Below, one piece after another: positions 34,711 through 44,099 of a stretch of DNA of 64,000 nucleotides (position 1 is the first letter of the stretch; every line of letters begins with the position of its first letter). The DNA comes from CAZUXY01 sp964624235 (GTDB lineage: Bacteria > Spirochaetota > UBA4802 > UBA5368): positions 45,019 to 109,018 of the forward strand of contig CAZUXY010000003.1 of NCBI GenBank assembly GCA_964624235.1. Reading direction: 5' to 3'. Made by a program: the position numbers and the translations under genes. The notes under the pieces were generated by a model. That model worked only from the letters and a program-made list of their open reading frames with translations, did not search any database and was not told where the DNA came from.

Positions 34711-35988
34711 ATGAGATTTTGCGTGATTGGATCTGGCGGTAGAGAACACGCCATAACCTGGAGACTTTTAAAGGACGGAAGTGCCGGTGAGGTATATGTG
34801 ATTCCGGGCAATGGTGGTATTGATGACCGTTACAGGGTCGATCTGGGAATCGGCAACCATGAGGGAATCGGCAGATTCTGCCGGGAGAAAAAAATCGATC
34901 TGGTTGTTGTTGGACCCGAAGCTCCTCTGGTAGGCGGCCTTGTCGATTATTTTCGAACGCAGAAGATACCGGTTTTCGGGCCCACACGGCAGGCAGCAAT
35001 GCTTGAGGGAAGTAAACTCTTCGCTAAAGAAATAATGATAAGGTACGGAATACCGACAGCTCCCTATCGTGAATTCTCCCGAAAAAGTGAATTGCTGGAA
35101 TTCATCAAGAGCGGTGGCAGCTATCCGATGGTGATTAAACTTGATGGTCTCGCGGCAGGTAAGGGGGTAGGAATCCCCGGCGGGAAGGAAGAAGCTCTGA
35201 GATTCATTAATGAAATGGTGAAAGAAGACACAAAAGTTTTCGTAGAGGAGTATATTGAAGGGGAAGAAGCCTCTGTTCTGGGAATAGCCGACGGAGAAAC
35301 GGTTGTTCCCATGGTTGCTGCACAGGATCATAAAAGGATCTATGATGGGGACAAAGGTCCCAATACCGGCGGGATGGGCGCCTATGCGCCGGCTCCGGTT
35401 ATTGATGAGAAAAAAATGAAGAGGGTGTATAACGAAATTCTCAAACCCACTGTTGATGGGATGAAAAAGGAAGATAAAGCCTTTACCGGTGTGTTGTATG
35501 CGGGTATTATAGTCAGGGGTGATGACATCAGAGTGCTGGAGTTCAACGCGCGGTTCGGCGATCCAGAAGTCCAGGTGATAGTGCCGCTTTTAAAAAACCG
35601 TCTGGGGGACCTGTTGATATCTTCGGTTGAGGGTACCCTCAAGACTTTCCGTATGGAGTTTATCAATCGATATGCGGTAACCGTTGTAATCTCATCGGGA
35701 GGATACCCGGGCACCTATGTTAAGGGTAAGGAGATTTCAGGACTTAAGGATATTCCTGATGATGTTGTTGTTTTTCATGCGGGAACTTCTTTCATAGACG
35801 GAAAATATTACACTAACGGGGGTAGGGTGCTCAATATTACGGCAACCGGTAATACTTTCACCGAAGCTCGTGAGAAAGCATACGCTGCCTGTGAGATGAT
35901 CAGATTTGAAGGAGCTTTTTACAGGAAAGACATAGGGTATCGGGCGATAGGTTACCTGCAAAAATCAGGGAAGGAGAATAAAAAGTGA
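34711..35988 (+). CDS. purD: Phosphoribosylamine-glycine ligase
   Basis: A 425-aa ATP-grasp ligase, second step of purine synthesis. VIGSGGREHAITWRL opens the protein; VIKLDGLAAGKGVGIPGG and EEYIEGEEASVLGI form the ATP-grasp site; GPNTGGMGAYAPAP and LEFNARFGDPEVQVIVPLL bind substrate and metal. Length is typical. Its stop overlaps the GTG start of the next gene by four bases. Confidence 0.97.
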   Translation: MRFCVIGSGGREHAITWRLLKDGSAGEVYVIPGNGGIDDRYRVDLGIGNHEGIGRFCREKKIDLVVVGPEAPLVGGLVDYFRTQKIPVFGPTRQAAMLEGSKLFAKEIMIRYGIPTAPYREFSRKSELLEFIKSGGSYPMVIKLDGLAAGKGVGIPGGKEEALRFINEMVKEDTKVFVEEYIEGEEASVLGIADGETVVPMVAAQDHKRIYDGDKGPNTGGMGAYAPAPVIDEKKMKRVYNEILKPTVDGMKKEDKAFTGVLYAGIIVRGDDIRVLEFNARFGDPEVQVIVPLLKNRLGDLLISSVEGTLKTFRMEFINRYAVTVVISSGGYPGTYVKGKEISGLKDIPDDVVVFHAGTSFIDGKYYTNGGRVLNITATGNTFTEAREKAYAACEMIRFEGAFYRKDIGYRAIGYLQKSGKENKK

Positions 35989-36719
35989 GACCAATTCCGG
36001 TTACTATATTGGTTGCTCTGATTTTTATTTTTAATGCTGCGGTTGTCACGGTTATCGCTGCCATACAGACCAACTTCGATTATACCGGGGCTGTTCTGAA
36101 GAATAAAACGGGTGATTGCGAGGAGTATGGTAAACCGGACGGTACGGTCATCAAGAAATGTTCAGATCATGAGAGGGCGATGTTGAAAAACGGTACAGAG
36201 ATATACAGATATCCCAACGGTACCAGAAAAATACGCTCATCTGATGGAACCACTCTGAACATTGATTCAGACGGTTCACGCCAGTACCTCTATCCTGATG
36301 GGAAGAAAGAAAAAATTTCAATGGACGGAAAAACTCCATATGGTTCGTTGATCGAATCGGCGGAGGAAAGAATCCAGATAAAGAATGCAGTGGTTCTGGT
36401 TTTTTACAATCCCGCATGTTCAGATGATATTCTTGAAGGTTCTGCCCGTAAATTATGGGATCAGATAATAATAAAAATCCATGCCAGACTCAGGGGGAAC
36501 CCGCCCCCGGGTAATATAAAACGTCGGATTGAACTTTCCCAGTGCCGTTTCAGTATCACGGGGTATTGCAAAAGAATGGGTAAATCAGGATTGGGGATTG
36601 TATTGTACAGGAATGATACGAAGTATAAAGATTATACCGTGCCTATTTCTCAACTGCGTAAACAGGAATCGCTGATGGTTATTGCCGATTCCATAGTATG
36701 CACCGCTCTTTCTGATTAA
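35985..36719 (+). CDS. Exported protein with short Tcp10/MORN-like strand repeats
   Basis: A 244-aa protein with an N-terminal hydrophobic helix (about 5-28) acting as signal or anchor. Residues about 40-115 consist of short repeated units ending in -DG or -NG (CEEYGKPDGTVIKKC, EIYRYPNGTRKIR, LNIDSDGSRQYLYPDG, KEKISMDG), like the strand repeats seen in the Tcp10 C-terminal domain or MORN-type beta sheets. The C-terminal half is unassigned and contains three cysteines. The start is a GTG overlapping the purD stop (GTGA), so its translation is coupled to a housekeeping purine gene although no functional link is evident. Function unknown. Confidence 0.75.
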   Translation: MRPIPVTILVALIFIFNAAVVTVIAAIQTNFDYTGAVLKNKTGDCEEYGKPDGTVIKKCSDHERAMLKNGTEIYRYPNGTRKIRSSDGTTLNIDSDGSRQYLYPDGKKEKISMDGKTPYGSLIESAEERIQIKNAVVLVFYNPACSDDILEGSARKLWDQIIIKIHARLRGNPPPGNIKRRIELSQCRFSITGYCKRMGKSGLGIVLYRNDTKYKDYTVPISQLRKQESLMVIADSIVCTALSD

Positions 36720-36779
36720 TCGGGTGTGAAATTGTATCGATATTCATCATTGTATAAAATATATTATTGACTGGTTATT

Positions 36780-37946
36780 ATGATACTTTTGGAAAACGGT
36801 CTTATCTATAGTATGGTAAGCAAACCTTTTAAGGGAACAGTCGCGATTGATAACGGCAAAATAATACAGGTAATCGAAGGATCATCAAACATAAAAGCAG
36901 ATGAAAAGTATGATGTATCGGGATGTGTCATTATGCCGGGGTTTATTGATGCCCACACTCATCAGGGAATATTTCAGGGTGACATCGGATGGGCAGGGAT
37001 GGATGGGAATGAGACTACCGATCCAGTAACACCCCAGCTGAGGGCGCTTGACGCCATCAATCCTGAGGACCCCGGATTGGTAGAAGCTGCCGTCGGGGGA
37101 GTTACCGCGGTGAATACCGGCCCGGGAAGCGCCAATGTGGTGGGAGGCCAGTTTTGCCTGATTAAAACATCCGGTAGTATTGTAGATGATATGGTAGTGA
37201 AAAATCCCTCATGCATCAAACTGGCTTTTGGTGAGAACCCGAAAGCGGTATATGGAAAAAACGATAAGGTACCTCAAACGAGAATGGCCATTGCGGCGTT
37301 GCTGAGAGAGTGGTTGAATAAAGCTGATGAATACCGCAGAAAAAAAGCAATCGCTGAAACTAAAAACGAGGAAGAGGACAAAAAACCCGATTATGATTGT
37401 AAACTTGAAGTGCTTTCGAAAGCCTTGAGCGGTGAGATCCCCGTACATGCCCATTGCCACCGTGCTGACGATATAGTCACCGCAATTAGAATAGCAGAGG
37501 AATTCAAACTCAAGCTGGTTCTCATTCATTCTACCGAAGGTCATAAAATCGCTGATTTTATCGCCGGTAAGAAAATACCGGCCGTTGTTGGCCCATCGTT
37601 TGTGGGCAGAGAAAAACCGGAGTTACGGGAGATAAGCTTTAAAACCCCAGGGATTTTGTCGGCAGCAGGGGTTCAGGTGTGTCTACAGACTGATTCTTTC
37701 CCTCCACTTACCTATTTTCAGTCGGTACTTTGCATGGCGGTCAAGGAAGGAATGGAAAGAATGAAGGCACTGGAAGCAGTGACAAGGAATCCGGCCATGG
37801 TTCTTGGGGTAGCGGAGCGTATCGGGGCAATTAAAGAGGGTATGGATGCGGATATAGTGATCTGGGACGGCGATCCGACGGAATTTTATTCTAGGGTTTT
37901 TATGACCTTCATTGACGGTAGTCTGGTATACCGGTATAAAGGATAA
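36780..37946 (+). CDS. Metal-dependent amidohydrolase (imidazolonepropionase-like)
   Basis: A 388-aa cytosolic member of the amidohydrolase superfamily. Metal motif PGFIDAHTHQGIF (about 54-66) is followed by a Gly/Pro-rich loop, the conserved VHAHCHRADDI and VLIHSTEGHK histidines on later strands, and the C-terminal TRNPAMVLGVAERIGAIKEGMDADIVIWDGDP segment (read as TRNPAMVLG and KEGMDADIVIWDGDP). The family contains hydrolases of cyclic amides, nucleobases and dipeptides; substrate unknown. A Lys/Glu-rich insertion (about 180-205, RRKKAIAETKNEEEDKK) is unusual. Confidence 0.85.
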   Translation: MILLENGLIYSMVSKPFKGTVAIDNGKIIQVIEGSSNIKADEKYDVSGCVIMPGFIDAHTHQGIFQGDIGWAGMDGNETTDPVTPQLRALDAINPEDPGLVEAAVGGVTAVNTGPGSANVVGGQFCLIKTSGSIVDDMVVKNPSCIKLAFGENPKAVYGKNDKVPQTRMAIAALLREWLNKADEYRRKKAIAETKNEEEDKKPDYDCKLEVLSKALSGEIPVHAHCHRADDIVTAIRIAEEFKLKLVLIHSTEGHKIADFIAGKKIPAVVGPSFVGREKPELREISFKTPGILSAAGVQVCLQTDSFPPLTYFQSVLCMAVKEGMERMKALEAVTRNPAMVLGVAERIGAIKEGMDADIVIWDGDPTEFYSRVFMTFIDGSLVYRYKG

Positions 37947-38131
37947 ATAATTCCCTAGTATACGCTCAGGAAACAAGCTAAAATGATTCAAGGGAATTTA
38001 TTATAATTTTTGTGTTTCTGACGATAGCCAATGCCTGATATACGCCGAATTTTAGAAAACTGTGAAATTCAATAAGTGTATATAAACAACGGTACCCTTG
38101 CGATTTGCCTGATAACCAGACGGGACAGAAC

Positions 38132-40036
38132 ATGCAGAGTTTGAATAAAAACATAACTATTCTGGATGATTTGAAGAAAAAGTATCCTGAAAAATTTATT
38201 CCTCTGAAAAAGGCTTTTGGAAGTATCAGGGGAGCGGGAAATATTTTTATCTCTACCGCATGCGCCAAGCCGCAATTCCTGGTGAAAGAATTTGTCGAGT
38301 TTGTAAGAAAAAACCCGAAAGCCTTTACCGATTCAGAAATAATCCATGTCTGGTCTCTCGGTGTTGCACCTTATATGGACGAGAGATTAAAAAACACGGT
38401 GAGATATAATTGTTATTTCATCGGCAAAAGTTCACGTGAGGCCGTTAACAAAGGAGAAGCGGATTATTCCCCGATATTTTTTTCAGGAGTTCCTCAGCTT
38501 TTTAATCGTGGACTTGTCAAAATCGACGCCGCATTAATACAGACTTCCATGCCCGATCATAATGGAATGGTAAGCCTGGGTATAAGCATAGATATCGTTA
38601 AAGCAGCGGTTGAAAACTCATCAATGGTTTTCGCACAGATAAATCCGCAAATGCCCCGTGTTCACGGCAATACATTTATCAACGTGGAGGATATTGATTT
38701 CCTGTATCCCCATGACGAACCGTTGCTGGAATATGAATCGGGCACACCTGATGCAATATCGGAGCAGATCGGCAAGTACGTATCCCGCCTGGTCAAGGAC
38801 GGCGACACCATCCAGGTCGGTTATGGAAGCCTTCCTAATGCGATTATGGCGAACCTGCATAAAAAGAAGAATCTGGGCATTCACACTGAACTGCTTTCGG
38901 ACGGGATGGTGGATCTTATCAGGAGTGGGGCGGTAGATAACAGCCGTAAAACCATAGACAGGGGTAAAACCGTAGCCACCTTTTGTATGGGCAGGAAATC
39001 AACCTATGATTTTCTGGACGACAATCCCAGCATTGCGTTTAAAACCGTCGATTATACGAATAATCCACTGGTGATATCCAATATCAATAACATCGTATCC
39101 ATAAATGCCGCACTCCAGGTAGACCTCACCGGTCAGGCGACAGCGGATTCACTGGGAAATTATTTTTACAGCGGTATTGGGGGACATGCGGATTTTATGC
39201 GTGGTGCGTTGCTTGCCCATGGAGGGAGAACGGTGTTGACCGTAAGGGCGACTGCAATGAACAATACCGTGTCCAGGATAGTACCCATGATCGACCAGGG
39301 TGCCGGTGTGACTCTGAACAGGGGTGACGTTTATTATGTAGTTTCCGAGTTCGGTATAGCCTACATCCATGGAAAAAACATGTGGGAAAGGGTAATGGAT
39401 CTTATAGCCATTGCCAATCCGAAATTCAGACCATGGCTGGTAAGGGAAGCGAAAAAACTGGGACTTCTTCCTCAGGATATGGATTACCTGCCGGGCGATA
39501 AACATTCATATCCTTCACATCTGGAATCATACAGAACTACCAGGGACGGTATACGGCTTTTACTGAGGCCCGTTAAAACCGGAGATGAATCAATGGTGAT
39601 GGATCTGTTCAATTCTCTGGAGGATGGATCAGTCGAATCCCGGTTTTTCCGCGGGAACGAGGGAGAGGAAAAGGATAAAAGATACGATTTTGGCACGTTT
39701 GATTATTCATCGGGCAATACGATTCTGGCAGTACGAAAAGATGGTAAAAAAGAATATTTACTGGGAATAGGCCAGTATGTAATTAATGAACTTTTTCACA
39801 GTGCCGATGTCGACTTTGTAGTGAGGGATGATTATAAGAACAGGGGTATAGGATCGGTAATACTTGATTACATGATCCATCTGGCAAAATGGTCGGGACT
39901 GTTTTGTTTTACCGCAGAGGTCAAGGTGGAAAACAAGGTTGTCATGCATCTGCTTGAAAATTCTGGTTTTGATATTAAGAGAAGCATCGGATCAGGGGTT
40001 TATGAAATGGAGACGAGTTTTACGGAATTTTTGTGA
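38132..40036 (+). CDS. Acetyl-CoA hydrolase/transferase-family CoA-transferase fused to a GNAT acetyltransferase
   Basis: A 634-aa bifunctional protein. Residues 1-455 are a 4-hydroxybutyrate/acetate CoA-transferase-like unit: AALIQTSMPDHNGMVSLGIS, then the nucleophilic Glu253 in GIHTELLSDGM, and SGIGGHADFMRGA and VVSEFGIAYIHGK. Residues about 470-630 form a GNAT domain (GIRLLLRPVKTGDES; acetyl-CoA loop VRDDYKNRGIGSVILDYMI; HLLENSGFDI). Similar fusions are annotated in other anaerobes. It may move CoA and acylate proteins or small molecules. ATG at 38132 is chosen over an in-frame TTG at 38105. It lies 185 bases after the amidohydrolase. Confidence 0.9.
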   Translation: MQSLNKNITILDDLKKKYPEKFIPLKKAFGSIRGAGNIFISTACAKPQFLVKEFVEFVRKNPKAFTDSEIIHVWSLGVAPYMDERLKNTVRYNCYFIGKSSREAVNKGEADYSPIFFSGVPQLFNRGLVKIDAALIQTSMPDHNGMVSLGISIDIVKAAVENSSMVFAQINPQMPRVHGNTFINVEDIDFLYPHDEPLLEYESGTPDAISEQIGKYVSRLVKDGDTIQVGYGSLPNAIMANLHKKKNLGIHTELLSDGMVDLIRSGAVDNSRKTIDRGKTVATFCMGRKSTYDFLDDNPSIAFKTVDYTNNPLVISNINNIVSINAALQVDLTGQATADSLGNYFYSGIGGHADFMRGALLAHGGRTVLTVRATAMNNTVSRIVPMIDQGAGVTLNRGDVYYVVSEFGIAYIHGKNMWERVMDLIAIANPKFRPWLVREAKKLGLLPQDMDYLPGDKHSYPSHLESYRTTRDGIRLLLRPVKTGDESMVMDLFNSLEDGSVESRFFRGNEGEEKDKRYDFGTFDYSSGNTILAVRKDGKKEYLLGIGQYVINELFHSADVDFVVRDDYKNRGIGSVILDYMIHLAKWSGLFCFTAEVKVENKVVMHLLENSGFDIKRSIGSGVYEMETSFTEFL

Positions 40037-40108
40037 AATTAGTACATTATCAACCATGCCGTTGCATAGTAAAGATTAATCTTTCATTACAGTTTGTATC
40101 ACAATCCG

Positions 40109-41290
40109 ATGACAATGTTAAGGAAACAATCATTGAAGATTGTCACAAATGTTTTAAATCTGGCGTACCATGTAATTAATCGATGGATTCTGGTAACAGG
40201 TCTGTGGATTGCGATATTGTTGTGTCAGTTTCCTATTTTAAAAGGATCAACTCATGGTGACAACGGAATTGGAGAAAACTGGAACGCTCCCGATGTCCAT
40301 TCTAATTATATAAATATCAGGAATCCTAACGGCAAGCTGTATGCATATATAGTTTTGCTTTTCAATGAAAACCCCCATTTTGTCAATATCATCCAGGAAT
40401 ATACTATTCCAATGGAGCATATGCAGAAGGAAGGATTCCATGTCACCGAGTACACCAATTACTTAAAGAAACTGAAAGATCCGGCATTGTACAAAATAGC
40501 AAAAAAAATGCTGAATGTTTACCTGTATCCGGGGAAACACAATGACGTAACACTCCAGGTCACAAAGGAAACACTGGAAAAAAGAAATATCATCGTGCGG
40601 TTTTCACGCGACCGTAATTCCAGCCGTGAAAAAATCGTCCTGGACTATTGCATCTATGGCTCCCGAAGAAAACTAAGTACTACGCACCCGCTGTTCGGTA
40701 CCACCGAAGTGATCTATAATATTATTCCATATTTATATTACGATGAGTTTTCAACCAGCAATTCCACTTTCTATTTCGATATGATTTATATTAATCCCGA
40801 GGAAGTGCAGAATGATTATATCATTGCAAAAAAGATACTCAATGGAGAAAGCGTCGATTCCATGTTTTTTGTTGGATCGAGGGTCAGTGAGGATATAAAA
40901 TTCTGTATAAGACGTGCTTTCACGGCATCACGTTCCATAAAAGCTGAAATATGGAAGATGTTTGAAATACATGAACTTACTCATAAGATTCTGAATAACT
41001 CATTCAACTATTTTGACCAGGTCACCGGAGAAGAGCTTGCGCTTAGCAGTACCATTTTTGCCAATGTATATCTGGGCTTATCCGTGCTCTACAGCTACAT
41101 GGATTATAATATCACCAATCCCCACAGGATTGCGGCGGTGAATTTTATCAAATACATCGCACTAGAAAGCGGTAAGAAGGAAGTTGTGGATAATCCATCA
41201 TTGTTAAAGAACATCTCTCCGGCAGAAATGCAAAGGCTGTCTAAAAGCCATTTTCAGACATTATTGAGATCGATGAAATCCGGTAATTAG
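40109..41290 (+). CDS. Membrane-anchored protein with HExxH motif (putative zinc peptidase, family not recognised)
   Basis: A 393-aa protein with one N-terminal transmembrane helix (about 26-44, WILVTGLWIAILLCQF) and a large outer domain. His288, Glu289 and His292 form an HELTH zinc-peptidase signature within FEIHELTHKILNNSF, followed about ten residues later by a QVTGEELALSS segment whose glutamates could supply the third ligand. The N-terminal part of the outer domain has many Tyr/Asn/Asp strands. It does not match a family I know. Start could be ATG 40109 or 40115. It is convergent, by four bases, with a zinc-phospholipase-C-like gene. Confidence 0.75.
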   Translation: MTMLRKQSLKIVTNVLNLAYHVINRWILVTGLWIAILLCQFPILKGSTHGDNGIGENWNAPDVHSNYINIRNPNGKLYAYIVLLFNENPHFVNIIQEYTIPMEHMQKEGFHVTEYTNYLKKLKDPALYKIAKKMLNVYLYPGKHNDVTLQVTKETLEKRNIIVRFSRDRNSSREKIVLDYCIYGSRRKLSTTHPLFGTTEVIYNIIPYLYYDEFSTSNSTFYFDMIYINPEEVQNDYIIAKKILNGESVDSMFFVGSRVSEDIKFCIRRAFTASRSIKAEIWKMFEIHELTHKILNNSFNYFDQVTGEELALSSTIFANVYLGLSVLYSYMDYNITNPHRIAAVNFIKYIALESGKKEVVDNPSLLKNISPAEMQRLSKSHFQTLLRSMKSGN

Positions 41291-41294
41291 ATAT

Positions 41295-42389
41295 TCAAAA
41301 ACGAAGGCGGACTGGATTTTTTATATTCATGGAATGAGGATATTTCCCATATTCTCCCGTATAAGAGTCTATGGAAATCTCCCTAATCAGGGCGGTCAGA
41401 TCGGGTTTTGACACATACAGCTGTTTCTCCATTTTTTCCCATATGTCGATAATTTTATCACGGGCGGTTTTAAACAAATCTTCGACAGATTCATAATTCA
41501 GGCCTTTTTTACCGGCAGGATAATACCATCGCTCACGATGAAGATTCAGTACATGGCGGTTGATTCTTCGTGGTTCCGGGTAGTGTGCGGTATAATCGGG
41601 ATAGATAATCCCTTTTCTTTGAATTTTCTCAAACAATTTAGTTAACCGGGTATTACGACTTCTTTTATATCTGAAGCAAAACCTGATTATGTAGGGAATA
41701 CTGTCCAAAGCGGTGAAACGATTATGGCCGTCATTGATCATTTTACATACATTCTTGAAAAATATTCTTTCCCTGACATCAGGGTATACCGTGCTGATCA
41801 TATCCATAATAAGATCTTTAATTGAGTTTTCAAGAATTGCGAAACGGCCGTTATATGCCTTGAGCGGTAGAATATCATCAATCTGAAATTTATAAACCTC
41901 ACCTCCGTAAAAGTACTCGAAGAAAAGGTCCAGGTTATACGCAAAGAGTACGTATTGTTCTCGCTGAAGGTTTATCTCTTTTTTCAGGCCTGATTCAGGA
42001 AATCCGGACCAGTAAAAAATGAATGGATGAAAAACAGAATCAGCTATGATATGTGAGACATAACCGTACAGAAAAGCTCTTCTGGTTGAAGCCCACTCGG
42101 TGGTGTGATCCCCTGACATCAATGTCTGTTCCATCATATATGTGATTGATGCTTTCAATCCCTGGGAGTGGAGGAAATCAGTTATTTCTGTACCGAAGAA
42201 TCCCTTTTGCTGGAAAGGTACATATTCAAAGATATTAGGACCCAGGGAGCCAAATAGTGCGTTTTTAAAGAATGATTTATTATTAAAAAGTATTTCGACA
42301 GACCTGGTATAGGGAGTAAAATCTTTTTTCCTTCGCAAATACGTTAATGACTCTGAAACCAGTCTGCTGTGAGTAATAATACCGGGCAT
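41295..42389 (-). CDS. Zinc-dependent phospholipase C-like protein
   Basis: A 364-aa cytosolic protein beginning MPGIITHSRLVSESL, in the style of the Zn_dep_PLPC family, where the first His helps bind zinc. Further metal-like residues are in ALFGSLGPNIFEYVP (Asp of family members is Asn here), YGYVSHIIADSVFHPFIFYW (the H-x3-D-x3-H arrangement) and the middle HNRFTALDSIPY. No signal peptide, unlike secreted PLCs, so it may act on intracellular phosphodiester substrates. The C-terminal 120 residues are basic and unassigned. Activity is inferred only from motifs. Confidence 0.68.
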   Translation of the reverse strand: MPGIITHSRLVSESLTYLRRKKDFTPYTRSVEILFNNKSFFKNALFGSLGPNIFEYVPFQQKGFFGTEITDFLHSQGLKASITYMMEQTLMSGDHTTEWASTRRAFLYGYVSHIIADSVFHPFIFYWSGFPESGLKKEINLQREQYVLFAYNLDLFFEYFYGGEVYKFQIDDILPLKAYNGRFAILENSIKDLIMDMISTVYPDVRERIFFKNVCKMINDGHNRFTALDSIPYIIRFCFRYKRSRNTRLTKLFEKIQRKGIIYPDYTAHYPEPRRINRHVLNLHRERWYYPAGKKGLNYESVEDLFKTARDKIIDIWEKMEKQLYVSKPDLTALIREISIDSYTGEYGKYPHSMNIKNPVRLRF

Positions 42390-42435
42390 AAATGGTTACA
42401 TTAATCCTTTGTTTTGAAAGTATTACGTCTAAAAA

Positions 42436-42463
42436 ACGAAAGCATGTTTTTCAACATGCTTTT
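42436..42463 (-). terminator. Rho-independent terminator after the small CxxCH protein gene
   Basis: Stem AAAGCATGTT (42439-42448) with AACATGCTTT (42453-42462), four-base loop; on the minus transcript it is followed by CG and six U residues. It separates the CxxCH protein gene from the phospholipase-like gene. Confidence 0.82.
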
Positions 42464-42504
42464 CTCAGGCCTTAAATACATCATTCAGTTATTATTATCG
42501 GCTG

Positions 42505-42735
42505 CTATTTAAGCGGATGGCATCCACGGCCCTGGCATGATTTGCTGGCGTTTATTTTGGTCATGGAATAACCCTTCGTTTTTGGTATTGCATTTTTGGT
42601 ATGGCAAAAACTGCAATTGATCATTGCACCGTTTTTCTTGAGTCCTTTGTGCTTTTTCTGGATTGTATCATTTGCGAGCACCATTGAAGAGGCAAAAACA
42701 AATGTAATCAATAATATCATACATATCCTACTCAT
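42505..42735 (-). CDS. Small exported protein with CxxCH and CxxxCH heme-binding motifs
   Basis: A 76-aa precursor. A signal peptide (about 1-21, ending VLA) is followed by a Lys-rich mature protein of about 55 residues. It contains CSFCH (a canonical c-type heme site) and CQGRGCH (a CxxxCH or shifted site), so it can bind at least one covalent heme in the periplasm and perhaps two, as small multiheme c-type cytochromes do; alternatively it is a zinc- or metal-binding protein. It has its own terminator and stands divergent from the selenium cluster. Confidence 0.72.
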   Translation of the reverse strand: MSRICMILLITFVFASSMVLANDTIQKKHKGLKKNGAMINCSFCHTKNAIPKTKGYSMTKINASKSCQGRGCHPLK

Positions 42736-42992
42736 CGGATCCCCCTTAAAGAACGATTTTTTTGTTTCGCAAGGTTACTGCTTTTTATGATTGTTTACTA
42801 CTCCTCGTCAAGAAATTAATTTATTAAAAGCCCTATACAATGGGGAAAAGAATATTTTAGTATAATTACATTTTATAATATTTTATATTAATTATTATAA
42901 TTATTGATTTGTTTATATCACTCTGTAATTATTGCGTAAACAGAGAACGGGTCTCGTTAACAATTACTTCGGAACAAAGTTTAGAGGAAAAA

Positions 42993-44087
42993 ATGTCAGG
43001 AATAATGAAATTTTTCGGATCAAGAACGGGTATCACATTAACAGGTGTAGTTATAGGAGCCTTTGCTTCACTGCTTCAGAAGCTGGGCAACCCTCCTAAT
43101 ATGGGTATCTGTGTTGCCTGCATGGAACGGGATATCGCCGGTGCACTGGGCTTTCACAGAGCAACCGTGGTTCAGTATATACGCCCGGAAATCATCGGAT
43201 TCGTGCTTGGATCGTCACTATCTTCATTCATTTTCAGGGAATTCCGCTCACGTTCAGGTTCAGCCCCGATGGTACGTTTTACTTTAGGAATATTCGCCAT
43301 GACAGGTTCTTTGGTTTTCCTGGGTTGTCCCTGGAGAGCCCTGCTCAGACTTTCCGGTGGTGATCTGAACGCGTTTCTGGGACTGGCAGGTCTCATTACA
43401 GGTGTGGCTGTCGGTGTCATCTTCATAAAAAATGGTTACAGCCTTGGCGCCAGCAAAAAGACATATACATCTGCTGGATTAATACTGCCCGTCATTATGA
43501 TGGGTCTGCTGATTCTCCTGCTGGTGCAGCCAGCGTGGGTAAATGATGATCCCCAGAAATTCGCTCCCTTTTTCAGTAAAAAGGGGCCGGGGGCAATGCA
43601 CGCACCGGTGTATATTTCCCTGGGTATTGCGCTGGTAATCGGTTTTCTTGCTCAGAGGACCCGGTTCTGCACCATGGGCGCGATCCGAGATGTCATTTTG
43701 ATGAAAGATTTTCATCTTCTGTCCGGAGTGATTGGTCTTTTGACCGGAGCGATGGTGATGAATATCATTTTTGGACAGTTTAATCCGGGATTTGAGGGAC
43801 AGCCGATTGCCCATACAAATCATATCTGGAATTTCGGCGGTATGCTGCTGGCAGGGATGGCTTTTGCTCTTGCCGGTGGATGTCCCGGAAGGCAGTTATT
43901 TCTTTCCGGCGAGGGAGATGGTGATTCAGCGGTTTTCGTGATGGGTATGATTGTCGGTGCCGGAATATCTCACAACCTGGCCTCCGCCAGTTCAGGGGCT
44001 GGACCGGGGTTATGGGGACCGGCATCGGTGATTATCGGGTTGATCGTGTGCCTGACTATCGGGTTCACCATGAGACAGAAAGTATGA
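42993..44087 (+). CDS. yedE: YedE-like membrane transporter, selenium/sulfur-metabolism type
   Basis: A 364-aa polytopic membrane protein (about nine helices) of the YeeE/YedE family, which includes thiosulfate importer TsuA. Conserved Cys motifs on re-entrant loops are visible: GNPPNMGICVACMERDIAG, FLGCPWRALLRLSGGD, AQRTRFCTMGAIRD and LAGGCPGRQLFLSGEGDGD. The last is typical of the subgroup encoded with selenium genes. The ATG at 42993 has GAGG upstream; earlier in-frame starts lack support. The following three genes confirm a selenium or sulfur-transfer role. Confidence 0.87.
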   Translation: MSGIMKFFGSRTGITLTGVVIGAFASLLQKLGNPPNMGICVACMERDIAGALGFHRATVVQYIRPEIIGFVLGSSLSSFIFREFRSRSGSAPMVRFTLGIFAMTGSLVFLGCPWRALLRLSGGDLNAFLGLAGLITGVAVGVIFIKNGYSLGASKKTYTSAGLILPVIMMGLLILLLVQPAWVNDDPQKFAPFFSKKGPGAMHAPVYISLGIALVIGFLAQRTRFCTMGAIRDVILMKDFHLLSGVIGLLTGAMVMNIIFGQFNPGFEGQPIAHTNHIWNFGGMLLAGMAFALAGGCPGRQLFLSGEGDGDSAVFVMGMIVGAGISHNLASASSGAGPGLWGPASVIIGLIVCLTIGFTMRQKV

Positions 44088-44099
44088 AGGAGACAGAAA

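Noticed and set aside
38431..38446. GTTCACGTGAGG as a parS candidate in the CoA-transferase gene
   Set aside because: Only the core CACGTG matches; flanking bases fail the consensus.
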